A stretch of DNA of 64,000 nucleotides from Alphaproteobacteria bacterium UBA2966. GTDB taxonomy: Bacteria; Pseudomonadota; Alphaproteobacteria; UBA2966. The DNA lies in contig DEBC01000089.1 in the NCBI GenBank assembly GCA_002348365.1, positions 8,054 through 72,053 of the forward strand, given 5' to 3'. The notes below the pieces were generated by a model. The model ran no database searches and was not told the DNA's origin. It worked only from the letters and a program-made list of their open reading frames with translations. Shown here one piece after another: positions 18,294 through 27,600 of the stretch. The position numbers were made by a program, and so were the translations under genes. The first letter of the stretch is position 1. Every line of letters starts with the position of its first letter.

Positions 18294-18326
18294 AAAATCG
18301 AGCTTCTTTCCGACAGGTTAAATGTG

Positions 18327-19424
18327 ATGAGTGGTCCCATCCCACGCGCGGGAGTCCTGGAGATTCCCATGTATGTTCCTGGACGGTCACGGGTTGATGG
18401 CCACGACCGGGTTATCAAACTTTCATCCAACGAGTCCGCCCTGGGTTCCAGCGAGCATGCAGTCGCGGCTTACCGGGAACTGGCGGATCAATTGCACCGT
18501 TATCCGGATGGTGGGGCGGTCGAGCTTCGCGAGGCCATCGCCCGCGTACACCGCGACGGAGGAAATCGGCTCGACGCGGACAACATCGTCTGTGGCGAAG
18601 GGTCGGATGAAATCATTCACCTTCTTGCCGCGGCCTACGCCGGCAGCGGCGATGAGATCCTGCATACGGCTCATGGCTTCGTCATGTACCGGCTGGCGGC
18701 GCAGGGCGTCGGTGCCGAACCGGTATCCGTGCCGGAACGTGACTGGACGCCTGACGTGGATGCCCTGCTTGCAAGGGTCGGGGACCGCACCCGGGTTGTT
18801 TTCGTCTCTAATCCCAACCCCACCGGGACCTATCTTCCGCACAACGAACTCGCACGGCTGCACGCCGGAATTCCTGAAAACGTGTTGCTGGTGATCGATG
18901 CGGCCTATGCGGAGTATGTCACGCGGGAGGACTATGCTTCGGGGGTCGAACTCGTGGGAGCTGCAGACAATGTCGTGATGACACGAACATTCTCAAAAGC
19001 TTACGGCCTCGCCGGGTTGCGGTTGGGATGGTGTTACGGTCCGGCCGATGTCATCGGTGTTCTCAATCGATTGCGCGGTCCGTTCAATGTGACGGCGCCG
19101 GCTCAGGCGGCGGGTGTGGCTGCGGTAGAAGATACCGCATTCATCGAACGGGCCAGGCAGCACAATACGACTTGGATTGGTTGGCTCCAGAATGAGCTTG
19201 AACAGCTGGGTCTCCAGCATATTCCCAGCGTGACAAACTTTGTCTGCGTTGAGTTTCGTGACCAGAAGAAAACGGCCGCCGCTGCCATTGATCACATGAT
19301 GGGTGACGGCATTCTAGTACGGGATATGAACGCATACGGTTTACCGGATCACGTTCGGATCACCATTGGTCTCGAAGATGAGACGCGTGCGGTTGTCGAG
19401 TCGCTTGAACGTTTCCTCGGGTGA
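18327..19424 (+). CDS. hisC: histidinol-phosphate / aromatic aminotransferase
   Basis: 365-residue fold-type I PLP aminotransferase. Cofactor lysine is in FSKAYGLAGLRLGW; SSNESALG near the N terminus and SNPNPTGTYLP at about residue 155 are typical of HisC. The location between chorismate mutase and tyrA suggests it serves both histidinol-phosphate and aromatic (prephenate or phenylpyruvate) transamination, as known for HisC2/HisH-type enzymes. ATG 18327 is preceded in frame by a GTG; either could be used. The stop is followed after four bases by the tyrA start. Confidence 0.93.
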   Translation: MSGPIPRAGVLEIPMYVPGRSRVDGHDRVIKLSSNESALGSSEHAVAAYRELADQLHRYPDGGAVELREAIARVHRDGGNRLDADNIVCGEGSDEIIHLLAAAYAGSGDEILHTAHGFVMYRLAAQGVGAEPVSVPERDWTPDVDALLARVGDRTRVVFVSNPNPTGTYLPHNELARLHAGIPENVLLVIDAAYAEYVTREDYASGVELVGAADNVVMTRTFSKAYGLAGLRLGWCYGPADVIGVLNRLRGPFNVTAPAQAAGVAAVEDTAFIERARQHNTTWIGWLQNELEQLGLQHIPSVTNFVCVEFRDQKKTAAAAIDHMMGDGILVRDMNAYGLPDHVRITIGLEDETRAVVESLERFLG

Positions 19425-19428
19425 CGCA

Positions 19429-20448
19429 GTGGCCAGAAAAAAGAAAAGCGCTCCTGTTTTCGGCACCGTGGCACTCGTGGGCATCGGATTGATCGGGTCT
19501 TCTCTGGCGCGTGTGATGCGCCGCGAAGGTCTGGCGGAGCGAATTGTCGGCTGCGCGCGCACCCGTCGCACCCGTGCGAAGGCACGAGAGCTTGGACTCG
19601 TTGACGCAACCTTCGCCAGCGCACGACAAGCGGCCAAGGGTGCCGATTTGATCGTCATTTGCTCTCCGGTCAGCACCTACGCAGCGATCGGCGAAACCAT
19701 CGGGCCAGTACTGAAGTCAGGCGCGATCGTGACCGATGTTGGGTCTGTGAAGCGGGCGGTGATCGATGCCTTGGCACCGCACATTCCTGACGGTGCCCAC
19801 CTGGTGCCTGGTCATCCGGTGGCGGGCACCGAGCATTCGGGTCCCGAGGCCGGATTCGCTGAACTTTTCGAAGGGCGCTGGTGCATTCTGACACCGGACG
19901 ACGCAACCGATTCATCTGCCGTGAAACGTGTGACCGAGCTGTGGCGCCGGGCTGGAAGTCGTGTCGAAATCATGGACGCCAGCCATCACGATTTGGTGCT
20001 TGCCGTGACCTCTCATCTGCCGCACCTCATTGCATATAACATCGTGGGGACGGCCGCGGACCTGGAATCGGTGACCGAATCAGAGGTCTTCAAATACTCG
20101 GCGGGCGGATTCCGCGATTTCACACGAATCGCCGCTTCCGATCCGGTTATGTGGCGAGACGTATTTCTGCACAACCGTGACGCCGTCCTCGAGGTGCTGG
20201 GAAGATTCAACGAGGATCTGTCCGCGCTTCAGCGTGCCATCCGTTGGGGCCAGGGCGATTCACTCGAAGAACTGTTTGCACGCACCCGGGCCATACGCCG
20301 CGGAGTGATCGAGGCAGGCCAGGCCGAAGAGCCCGGCGCGGGAGGCGCGAAGCCTAAGGCGCGGGCGCGCCCAGCCAAGAAAAATCGAGGGAATGCAGCG
20401 GGAAAATCCTCAACGGCCCGGCGGTCAACCAGCCGTTCTGGGCGGTGA
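19429..20448 (+). CDS. tyrA: prephenate/arogenate dehydrogenase
   Basis: 339-residue NAD(P)-dependent dehydrogenase making 4-hydroxyphenylpyruvate or tyrosine. Rossmann motif VGIGLIGSSLARVM lies near residues 15-28, with DVGSVKRAVID and GHPVAGTEHSGPEAG later; the catalytic histidine region is SHLPHLIAYN. Start is GTG 19429 (V-A-R-K-K-K-S-A-P), five bases after hisC. Residues from about 297 form an unusual Lys/Arg/Ala/Pro/Gly-rich tail (KPKARARPAKKNRG and RRSTSRSGR) that is not part of the TyrA fold. The last 95 bases overlap the 3' end of the opposite-strand DUF2125 gene. Confidence 0.93.
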   Translation: MARKKKSAPVFGTVALVGIGLIGSSLARVMRREGLAERIVGCARTRRTRAKARELGLVDATFASARQAAKGADLIVICSPVSTYAAIGETIGPVLKSGAIVTDVGSVKRAVIDALAPHIPDGAHLVPGHPVAGTEHSGPEAGFAELFEGRWCILTPDDATDSSAVKRVTELWRRAGSRVEIMDASHHDLVLAVTSHLPHLIAYNIVGTAADLESVTESEVFKYSAGGFRDFTRIAASDPVMWRDVFLHNRDAVLEVLGRFNEDLSALQRAIRWGQGDSLEELFARTRAIRRGVIEAGQAEEPGAGGAKPKARARPAKKNRGNAAGKSSTARRSTSRSGR

Positions 20449-21442
20449 GCGGCAGGACGATACCGCCGTTTTCTGCGGAGTCCGAAAACACGCTGAGACC
20501 GATCTTCGCTGCCGCACCCTCCGCCGGTCGGATTCTGCCAGCTTGAACCAGAGAGTCGATGACCACGCGGTGACCGCGCACCGTTGCAGTGAGCGCTGCC
20601 AACGGGCGGTTGCGTTTGTCGAGGCTCAGTGTGCCTTCAGCGTCGACAGTCAGGGCACCCCATCGCAAAGCCAGGGACTCGACGTCGATGGTGCCACCAT
20701 TGTCGCGCCACGACGCGAGGTCACGTCCTTGCAGAGATCTCGGTAGATATCCTTTCGCGCTGAGTTTCCAGGCAATCTGCTCGATCACCGTGCTCAGAGC
20801 GGTCGTTTCGACAATAGGAAGTTGTGCCTGATGAATTCGTCCCCGAAGGCGCAGTGTGACCGGGTCACCGGGAGAATGCTCACGCACCCCGCTCACGCCG
20901 AGAGATCGTATTGTTACAGGCTTGGTCAGCGTGGTGCTGTGGATATGGATGTTTGACAGCGCCGCTTCGAGAAATCGAACTCCCCCTTGGGACGACTCAA
21001 TTTCGGCGATGGCGGTTTCAAAACCTACGATCGAGCGCGTATCGGTGCCTTGGGCGGTCAAACGCAATTCGTGACCACCACTGAGGTCTGCAGTTATGGC
21101 ATTGGGAGTCCAGATGCTTGCTCGGCCGTGGATGGCCCCGCCCTGCCACGTCCACGCCAGATCAGACGGCATAGTCTCGATGGCAACCGATTCAGCTCTC
21201 ACCTCGAACGCAAATGGATAGCCCCCGTAGTGAAGCTCGGCCAACTCAACGCTTCCACCCCTGTCTCGAATTGCCTGGGACCAGTCCTCGATAGCACGCT
21301 CGGCGGCGGATATTCCCTGATGCCAATACAACGTGTGAAATACCAGGAGGATCGCGCTCGTCACGCTGACGATGGCAATGATCCACTTCGTAAATCGCGG
21401 CAAGATCGCCGCGTGCAGGCGAGGCATGGCTGGCAACGGCAT
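20354..21442 (-). CDS. DUF2125 family protein
   Basis: 362-residue protein with one N-terminal hydrophobic segment (about residues 17-38) followed by a large beta-rich domain, typical of DUF2125 envelope proteins in alphaproteobacteria. Probably anchored in the inner membrane with the domain in the periplasm. Function unknown. A perfect -10 hexamer TATAAT (21458-21453) lies only ten bases before the first ATG, so translation may begin at the second ATG (21427) or the message may be nearly leaderless. Convergent overlap with tyrA. Confidence 0.85.
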   Translation of the reverse strand: MPLPAMPRLHAAILPRFTKWIIAIVSVTSAILLVFHTLYWHQGISAAERAIEDWSQAIRDRGGSVELAELHYGGYPFAFEVRAESVAIETMPSDLAWTWQGGAIHGRASIWTPNAITADLSGGHELRLTAQGTDTRSIVGFETAIAEIESSQGGVRFLEAALSNIHIHSTTLTKPVTIRSLGVSGVREHSPGDPVTLRLRGRIHQAQLPIVETTALSTVIEQIAWKLSAKGYLPRSLQGRDLASWRDNGGTIDVESLALRWGALTVDAEGTLSLDKRNRPLAALTATVRGHRVVIDSLVQAGRIRPAEGAAAKIGLSVFSDSAENGGIVLPLTAQNGWLTAGPLRIFPLHSLDFSWLGAPAP

Positions 21443-21606
21443 GGGATACGAGATTATATCGCTCGCCAGGTCATTTGGGTGTCCGACTCTTCGAGTGCAA
21501 ATGAAGCTTCCATCATATGTGCCTGCTGAGAAGGAGACTCGATGATCTTGGCGCGACCCATTTCATCTCATAGGTTAGGCGCAAGCAGAGTCGAATGGAG
21601 ACGGGG

Positions 21607-22380
21607 ATGTCTGAGCCCAGAGTGGTTGTGATCACGGGTGGCGCAAGTGGCATGGGTCACGGAACGGGGCACCGGTTTGCCGAAAACGGCGATCAAATCG
21701 TGGTCGCGGATGTGAATTCCAATCTTGGACACGCGGTTGTCAGGGAGATCGAGGACAAGGGTGGCCGCGCGATTTTTCATGACCTCGATGTCAGTGAGGA
21801 AGAGTCCGTCAACGACTTGGTGGCGTGGGTCGAGTCAGAAATAGGTCCCATCGATGTGCTGGTGAACTCGGCAGGTGTTCTGCAAAATCCGATGCCCATT
21901 ACTGAGATGTCCATGGAAGAACACGATCGCATGTGGGACATCAACAATCGCGGGCTCTACATGTGTTGCCGCGCCGTGGCACCGCATATGAAAGGGCGTG
22001 GTCGCGGGAACATCATCAACATCGCCTCGACCACCAGCTTTGTCGCTTGGCCGTTGACTGCCTATGACCCCGGCAAGACTTCCGTGAAGATGCTGACCGA
22101 AGTGCTGGCTGCCGAGATGGGGCCGAAAGGCGTAAGGGTCAACGCTGTGGCACCCCATATCACGGCGACGCCGGCAATTCAGTCGCGCATCGACGCGGGC
22201 GAACGCGATCCAGCAAAGATTGTTGCCCAGAATGCCTTGCCTCGAATGGTTGAGGTCGAGGATGTCGCAGAAGCGATCTTTTTTTTGTGCTCGCCCGAGG
22301 CGAAGGCCATTACCGGTGTAACGTTGCCGGTCGATTGCGGTTTCCTCGTCGCCAGTTCGTACAACACCTACCCGAAATAG
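21607..22380 (+). CDS. short-chain dehydrogenase/reductase
   Basis: 257-residue classical SDR. Cofactor motif TGGASGMGHGTG near residues 9-20, NSAG (about 86-89), catalytic serine in IASTTSF and Y-x3-K as AYDPGKTSVKM. The D in VVADVN after the second strand points to NAD rather than NADP. Start 21607 is chosen because GGAGACGGGG directly precedes it; an ATG twelve bases earlier is possible. Substrate unknown; it opens a plus-strand catabolic cluster with a Rieske oxygenase and a GMC oxidoreductase. Confidence 0.9.
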   Translation: MSEPRVVVITGGASGMGHGTGHRFAENGDQIVVADVNSNLGHAVVREIEDKGGRAIFHDLDVSEEESVNDLVAWVESEIGPIDVLVNSAGVLQNPMPITEMSMEEHDRMWDINNRGLYMCCRAVAPHMKGRGRGNIINIASTTSFVAWPLTAYDPGKTSVKMLTEVLAAEMGPKGVRVNAVAPHITATPAIQSRIDAGERDPAKIVAQNALPRMVEVEDVAEAIFFLCSPEAKAITGVTLPVDCGFLVASSYNTYPK

Positions 22381-22390
22381 CTATTGCGAC

Positions 22391-22984
22391 ATGGTTCCGT
22401 CGTCTCGCAGGGACGGACTTCAGAATCTCGACCATCTTCATGATGGTGGTGAACTGTGGGTGTTCGGCTATGGCTCCCTGATGTGGCGACCTGGATTTCC
22501 GCACCTCGAAGCGCATACGGCGTTGATTCGAGGTGTGCATCGCGCGGCCTGTGTTATTTCGCATCGGCATCGGGGAACGCGGGAACGACCCGGCGTGGTC
22601 ATGGGATTGGATGCCGGTGGCTCCTGCAAAGGGCGGGTCTATCGCGTGGCTGCTCCGGAGGCTGCAGGCGTCCTTGACTATCTCCACGACCGTGAGATGG
22701 GTGGTTACGACGTCTATAAACCGTCCAAGCGTCAGGTACTCATCCTGACCGACGGTCAGCGGCACCTCGTCTCAGCGCTGTGTTTTGTGGTCGACCGATA
22801 CCACGATCAATACGCGGGCAGGATGTCCCGATCCGATCTCATCACACATATTCGCCAGGGAGTCGGTGAAGGTGGCACTTGCCGAGATTACTTCGAGAAT
22901 CTGGTGCGTCATCTCGACGATCTGGGAATCGCCGATGGTCCCATACACCATCTTTTTGAAGCTGTTGGCATGAGTTCGGCCTAG
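22391..22984 (+). CDS. gamma-glutamylcyclotransferase (ChaC-like)
   Basis: 197-residue protein of the ChaC family, which cleaves glutathione to 5-oxoproline and Cys-Gly. The phosphate/substrate-binding loop F-G-Y-G-S-L-M-W is at about residues 24-31, and the catalytic-glutamate region is YLHDREMGGYDVY. C-terminal YHLRDYFE-like segment reads CRDYFENLVRHLDDLGI. ATG 22391 has no clear ribosome site, 10 bases after the SDR stop, so coupling is likely. Confidence 0.9.
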   Translation: MVPSSRRDGLQNLDHLHDGGELWVFGYGSLMWRPGFPHLEAHTALIRGVHRAACVISHRHRGTRERPGVVMGLDAGGSCKGRVYRVAAPEAAGVLDYLHDREMGGYDVYKPSKRQVLILTDGQRHLVSALCFVVDRYHDQYAGRMSRSDLITHIRQGVGEGGTCRDYFENLVRHLDDLGIADGPIHHLFEAVGMSSA

Positions 22985-23069
22985 AAGGTCCTGCCGCCCT
23001 TTATATTGGGGCGCCAGAGCGTTACGATTTCATACTCTGCGATGTCTCGATGGGATGGAGGGCGCGACG

Positions 23070-24428
23070 ATGAACGTTCACCAGATGAATGTACCCGAAG
23101 CCTATGCCGGCTATCATTTGCGTGATCTACCTCATGAAGATGCGGAACTGACCCATGTCGGACCAGGCGCGCCCTGTGGTGAGTACATGCGCAGGTTCTG
23201 GCAGCCTGTTTGCCTGTCACAGGAACTGACAGACCTGCCTCACGCCACCCGAATTCTCGGTGAGGACTTGGTTGCCTTCCGCGACAAGTCCGGTGATGTG
23301 GGAGTCCTGCACCGTCATTGCAGCCATCGCGGTACGTCACTGGAATACGGCATTGTCGCCGAACATGGAATCCGTTGCTGTTATCACGGCTGGTTGTTCG
23401 GTACCGACGGAACCATCCTCGAGACACCAGGTGAGCCGCCGAATTCGAAACTGCGGGAGAGCTTTCGCCATGGCGCCTATCCGGCTCGGGAGTACGAAGG
23501 CCTTGTGTTTGCCTACATGGGGCCGCCCGATGAAGAACCCGAATTCCCCATGTTCGACACCTATTATTTGTCCGACAACAAACTGGTTCCCTATTCCTGC
23601 CACTACTCGTGCAGCTGGTTGCAGGTGCACGAAAACTTTGTCGACCCTATCCACGCCGTTTTCCTGCACACGCGCCTGACGGGCACCCAATTCACGGATG
23701 CCTGGCATGATTTGCCGGCCACTGAATTCATCGAGAAGGATGCAGGCCTCTATTACATCACGACCCGTCAGGTCGGCGATCGTATCTGGGTTCGCACGAA
23801 CCACATCATGTTGCCCAACTTCGGCCAGGTCGCGGCGTTGTGGGAGGCGGTCGAAAAAGAGAAATTGTTCAATCGTGCCAGCGTCACGCGGTGGTCAGTG
23901 CCGATCGACGATACCAATTCATGGATCTTCGGTTACCGGCACTTCAACGATGTAGTCGACACGGCCGGCATCGGCAAGGAAGAGGAGTGCGGTATCGACT
24001 CCGTGGACTTCCTGGGCCAGACCGGGAACCGGCCCTACGAAGAACGTCAACGCGAGCCTGGCGATTGGGATGCCCTCGTTGGACAGAGGCCGATTGCCAT
24101 TCACGCCAAGGAGCACCTTGGCACCACCGATCGCGGCGTTGCGATGTGGCGGAAAATCCTGCGGGAGGGTATCCGTGGCGAAGGGCGCTTTGCAGGCAAG
24201 CCGGCGACGTGGGGTTATGCCGGTGATCCTATTCATACCTATACGCATGACACCTGCCTTGAGATTCCAGACAACGGCATGAAGGGTGCCGAGCAGATGG
24301 AGTATCTCTCCCAGGTGGGCCGCGAGGCTCTTGACTGCATCTTCTCGGGCGATGCCTTGGAGGGGGAGGAGCGTAAGTCACACATTGAGCAACAGCTCAT
24401 CGCGTTGCGCGATCGCTATCGCGCGTGA
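23070..24428 (+). CDS. Rieske 2Fe-2S ring-hydroxylating oxygenase, alpha subunit
   Basis: 452-residue terminal oxygenase. The Rieske cluster ligands are C-x-H in HCSHRGTSLEY and C-x2-H in RCCYHGWLF. The mononuclear iron motif N-x2-D-x2-H-x4-H is exact in ENFVDPIHAVFLH. This is the phthalate-dioxygenase-like single-subunit type that works with a separate reductase; none is adjacent. Start 23070 is chosen because GGAGGG lies directly upstream. Substrate unknown, probably an aromatic or alicyclic acid. Cytoplasmic. Confidence 0.92.
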   Translation: MNVHQMNVPEAYAGYHLRDLPHEDAELTHVGPGAPCGEYMRRFWQPVCLSQELTDLPHATRILGEDLVAFRDKSGDVGVLHRHCSHRGTSLEYGIVAEHGIRCCYHGWLFGTDGTILETPGEPPNSKLRESFRHGAYPAREYEGLVFAYMGPPDEEPEFPMFDTYYLSDNKLVPYSCHYSCSWLQVHENFVDPIHAVFLHTRLTGTQFTDAWHDLPATEFIEKDAGLYYITTRQVGDRIWVRTNHIMLPNFGQVAALWEAVEKEKLFNRASVTRWSVPIDDTNSWIFGYRHFNDVVDTAGIGKEEECGIDSVDFLGQTGNRPYEERQREPGDWDALVGQRPIAIHAKEHLGTTDRGVAMWRKILREGIRGEGRFAGKPATWGYAGDPIHTYTHDTCLEIPDNGMKGAEQMEYLSQVGREALDCIFSGDALEGEERKSHIEQQLIALRDRYRA

Positions 24429-24484
24429 AGTGCTCTGGCAAGCGCTTCCCGCCCGGCTGACTCCAACCGTGAAGGCGTAAACTC

Positions 24485-24885
24485 ATGGCGATGCGGCAAC
24501 TGATCAAATCCGCCTCGCTTCGGCAAACGGATTTCTACCATCACATCAGTATTAGTGAGGGGGCAGGACCATCCGTGTTGCGGGGCAAGTGGCGTTCGAT
24601 CGCGACCGGAATCTGTTGGGAGGTGACAGTCTGGAAGCTCAAACCCGGCATGCATTCCAGAACCTGCAGACGGCTCTGGCAGCGGGTGGCGCCACACTCG
24701 AGGATCTCGTGATGATGACCTTTTACGTGGTCGGATATCAGGAACCTCACCGCGACGTCTTGATGACCGTCATGGATGAATTTTTGACACCAGAGCAGCG
24801 CCCGCCGTCCACGCTTCTGGGGGTGCAGGCATTGGCCTATAAGGAGTTGCTCGTCGAGATCGACGGCGTGGCCGTCGTCGACTAA
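24485..24885 (+). pseudogene. RidA-family protein split by a frameshift
   Basis: RidA/YjgF-family enamine deaminase or relative, in two frames. The first (from 24485) gives MRQLIKSASLRQTDFYHHIS-type N-terminal strand and ISEG; the second resumes with I-R-V-A-G-Q-V-A-F-D-R and runs to 24885 with FQNLQTALAAGGATLEDLV. The join falls at a run of five G (24559-24563); one more G would restore GGRTIRVAGQ. Either one base has been lost or the run was misread. Neighbours are the Rieske oxygenase and GMC oxidoreductase, where a RidA-like protein is a common companion. Confidence 0.75.
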
Positions 24886-24983
24886 GATCAAGAGAAGAAC
24901 CCTGCCCGGAAGCAAGCCGGGTCATCGTACCAACAACCGACGGCCGCCAACCGGCTGATTCTCCGCAAGACTGCATAGCAAAC

Positions 24984-26654
24984 ATGAGACGCAACGGCAT
25001 CTCGGAGAACTACGACTATGTCGTCGTCGGCGGTGGATCAGCGGGGTGCATCGTGGCCAATCGGCTCAGCGCCGATCCCAACAATCGCGTCATCTTGCTG
25101 GAGGCCGGCAGCAGCGGCCGTAACCCGCTCTATCGGGTGCCTTTGGTCGCAGGAAAACTGAGCCACGGCCATTTCAACGATTGGAACTACCAAACCGAAC
25201 CGGATCCAGGTGTCAACGATCGTCGCATGGATTGGCCTCGAGCCAAGATGCTCGGCGGCTGCTCGATGATCGCCGGCATGATGTACGTCCGCGGCCATCC
25301 ATCGGACTTCGACACCTGGGCGCAGCTTGGCAATCGCGGCTGGAGTTATCGCGAGGTCCTGCCCTATTTCAAACGGGCCGAAGATCATGAGTTCGGCGCC
25401 GATGAGTACCACGGCACGGGCGGGGAGCTACATGTGCGGGGTCCGCGCTCCGACAACCCGATTCTGCCCGCCTACATCGAAGCAGGCCGGCAGGCGGGCT
25501 ATCCGCTCACGGATGACTTCAATGGGGAGAGCCAGGAGGGATTCGGCCGCTACCACTTCAACATCAAGGATGGACAGCGCTGGAGCACCGCGCGTGCCTA
25601 CCTCGATCCGGTGCGTGGCCGCCCCAACCTGACCGTTCTGACCGGAGCCCATGCGACGGAGATCCAGTTCGATGGCCATCGGGCATCCGGCGTCACCTTT
25701 CGCCGTAACGGCCAGGACTCGCGAGTGAATGCGGAGCGTGAAATCGTTCTCTGCGGCGGCGCTGTCAATTCTCCGCAGCTGCTTATGCTGTCGGGCATCG
25801 GTCCCGCGGACGCTTTGACCAGTCATGGAATAGCGGTGCGAGTAGATCTCGCTGGTGTGGGGCGCAATCTCCAAGACCATCTCGATCTGTCGGTTTGCCA
25901 CGCTAGCCGGCAGCCGGTCACGGTGTTCAGCCTGCTGTCTGCTGATCGTTTTGCAATTGCGGTCGCGAGAGCACTGCTGTTTGGCACCGGTCCCGCTACC
26001 GTCTTTCCTCAGGAGGCAGGCGGATTTATTCGAAGTGAACCGGATCTGGAGGTGCCGGATCTCCAGGCACACTTATTGCCGTTGCTTGTGGATCGCATGA
26101 AGCTGCGCCCGCCGTTCGCTTATCTGTTCGACAGAAATCCTGTGGACGGTCACGGATATGCCATCCGAACCAGTTTGTTGAGACCGCACAGCCGCGGCAC
26201 GATCGAACTGAGATCGGCTGATCCGTTCGCAAATCCGATGATCCGCCCGAACTATCTTTCTGACCGGCGCGATATCGACCTGTTTCGCAAGTCTGTGCAC
26301 ATCAGCCGGGACCTCATGTCGCAGGAGGCCCTTAAGCCCTTCAGCGCCGGCGAGATCGAACCGGGCAACCAGGTGCAATGCGATGAAGATCAGGAACCCT
26401 GGATCAGGAAGGCCGCGACGACCGAATTCCATCCGACCAGCACCTGTACCATGGGGGAAGGAACGGACGCGGTGGTGGATGGGGAGTTACGGGTGTATGG
26501 GGTAGACGGTCTGAGAGTCGCTGATGCCTCCATCATGCCCGTCATCACTGGAGGCAACATCAACGCACCGACGATGATGATCGGTGAGAAAGCAGCAGAC
26601 CTGGTATTGGGAAAGAAGCCCCTGGAAGTCTGCACGGCCACCGATACGGGATAA
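24984..26654 (+). CDS. GMC-family FAD oxidoreductase (choline/alcohol dehydrogenase-like)
   Basis: 556-residue flavoprotein. FAD-binding motif YDYVVVGGGSAGCIVANRLS at about residues 9-28, GMC signature 1 region GGCSMIAGMMYVRGHP, signature 2 GAVNSPQLLMLSGIGP, and the active-site histidine in HPTSTCTMG near residue 482. The family oxidises alcohols, choline or sugars with quinone or oxygen as acceptor. No signal peptide. Lies downstream of the Rieske oxygenase; likely part of the same catabolic cluster. Confidence 0.93.
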   Translation: MRRNGISENYDYVVVGGGSAGCIVANRLSADPNNRVILLEAGSSGRNPLYRVPLVAGKLSHGHFNDWNYQTEPDPGVNDRRMDWPRAKMLGGCSMIAGMMYVRGHPSDFDTWAQLGNRGWSYREVLPYFKRAEDHEFGADEYHGTGGELHVRGPRSDNPILPAYIEAGRQAGYPLTDDFNGESQEGFGRYHFNIKDGQRWSTARAYLDPVRGRPNLTVLTGAHATEIQFDGHRASGVTFRRNGQDSRVNAEREIVLCGGAVNSPQLLMLSGIGPADALTSHGIAVRVDLAGVGRNLQDHLDLSVCHASRQPVTVFSLLSADRFAIAVARALLFGTGPATVFPQEAGGFIRSEPDLEVPDLQAHLLPLLVDRMKLRPPFAYLFDRNPVDGHGYAIRTSLLRPHSRGTIELRSADPFANPMIRPNYLSDRRDIDLFRKSVHISRDLMSQEALKPFSAGEIEPGNQVQCDEDQEPWIRKAATTEFHPTSTCTMGEGTDAVVDGELRVYGVDGLRVADASIMPVITGGNINAPTMMIGEKAADLVLGKKPLEVCTATDTG

Positions 26655-26699
26655 CGCGTTTCCGACTCCAGAGAACTTTGATCCCGAGGGGAGTTTCAC

Positions 26700-27119
26700 A
26701 TGAAAGTCGATGGTGGATGTCACTGCGGCCATCTCACGTATGAGGCGGAGATTGACGAGTCTATCGTGACGGTGTGCCATTGCACCGACTGCCAAAACCT
26801 TGCGGGCACCCCGTTTCGCGTGACCGCCCACAGTTTCGAGGGTTCTTTTACTCTACTGACGGGCAAGCCGAAGGAATACGTAAAGACCGGAGGAAGCGGA
26901 AATCCCCGCATACAGGCCTTCTGTGCCGAATGCGGGTCACAGATTTATTCGACGTCCGTGGGTGAAGGCCCCAAGGTTTACAATCTTCGTGTGGGCACAA
27001 TTCGCCAGCGCGACAGTCTCGTGCCAACCCGACAGATATGGGCTCGGTCGGCGCATCACTGGATCGATAATCTCTCATCGGTTCCAATGTATCAGGAAGG
27101 CCCTCCTCAACCCCGCTAG
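26700..27119 (+). CDS. GFA-family zinc protein (copy 1)
   Basis: 139-residue protein of the glutathione-dependent formaldehyde-activating (GFA/CENP-V) family. Zinc cysteines are in CHCGHLTY, VCHCTDCQ and FCAECGSQIYS, the usual C-x-C, C-x-C-x2-C and C-x2-C sets. GAGGGGAG lies upstream of the ATG. Despite the family name, most members have no proven formaldehyde role. About half of its residues match the next gene, so the pair is a tandem duplication. Confidence 0.9.
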   Translation: MKVDGGCHCGHLTYEAEIDESIVTVCHCTDCQNLAGTPFRVTAHSFEGSFTLLTGKPKEYVKTGGSGNPRIQAFCAECGSQIYSTSVGEGPKVYNLRVGTIRQRDSLVPTRQIWARSAHHWIDNLSSVPMYQEGPPQPR

Positions 27120-27159
27120 CGGGGCACACGTAATGTCGAATGCACAGAAGGTCCAGATC

Positions 27160-27600
27160 ATGAAAATTGACGGTGCCTGTCACTGCGGTGACCTCACCTA
27201 TGAGGCGGAACTCAACCTCGAACAGGTCCTGGTCTGTCACTGCACTGACTGTCAGGCCATGTCGGCCACCGCGTTTCGCGTCGTCGCGCGTAGCAAGCCC
27301 GACACGCTGACGTTGCTTACCGGAAATCCCAGTACGTACAGCAAGATTGGAACGAGCGGGGCGGAGCGCGTGCTGTCTTTCTGCCCCCGTTGTGGAACCA
27401 ATGTTTTTTCGACAACAGCGGGCGATGGCCCGAAGGTCCATTCAATTCGCACGGGATCAATCCGCCAGCGCGCCGAACTCGTTCCAGTGGCACAAATGTG
27501 GACGCGGTCCGGACAACCCTGGGTGGACAGTCTCTCATCGATCCCGAAATTGGAGGAGGCTTACGGACCTCCTGGCGGGATCACCACCTATGATCGGTAG
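27160..27600 (+). CDS. GFA-family zinc protein (copy 2)
   Basis: 146-residue paralogue of the preceding gene. Same zinc motifs: CHCGDLTY, VCHCTDCQ and FCPRCGTNVFS. The C terminus is longer than in copy 1. ATG 27160 is preferred (GAAGG upstream), though an in-frame ATG at 27133 would add nine residues. The last 13 bases overlap the opposite-strand LysR stub. Confidence 0.9.
   Translation: MKIDGACHCGDLTYEAELNLEQVLVCHCTDCQAMSATAFRVVARSKPDTLTLLTGNPSTYSKIGTSGAERVLSFCPRCGTNVFSTTAGDGPKVHSIRTGSIRQRAELVPVAQMWTRSGQPWVDSLSSIPKLEEAYGPPGGITTYDR

Noticed and set aside
24900..24925. Hairpin CCCGG/CCGGG before the GMC gene
   Set aside because: Only five pairs with a seven-base loop; too weak to call in GC-rich DNA.
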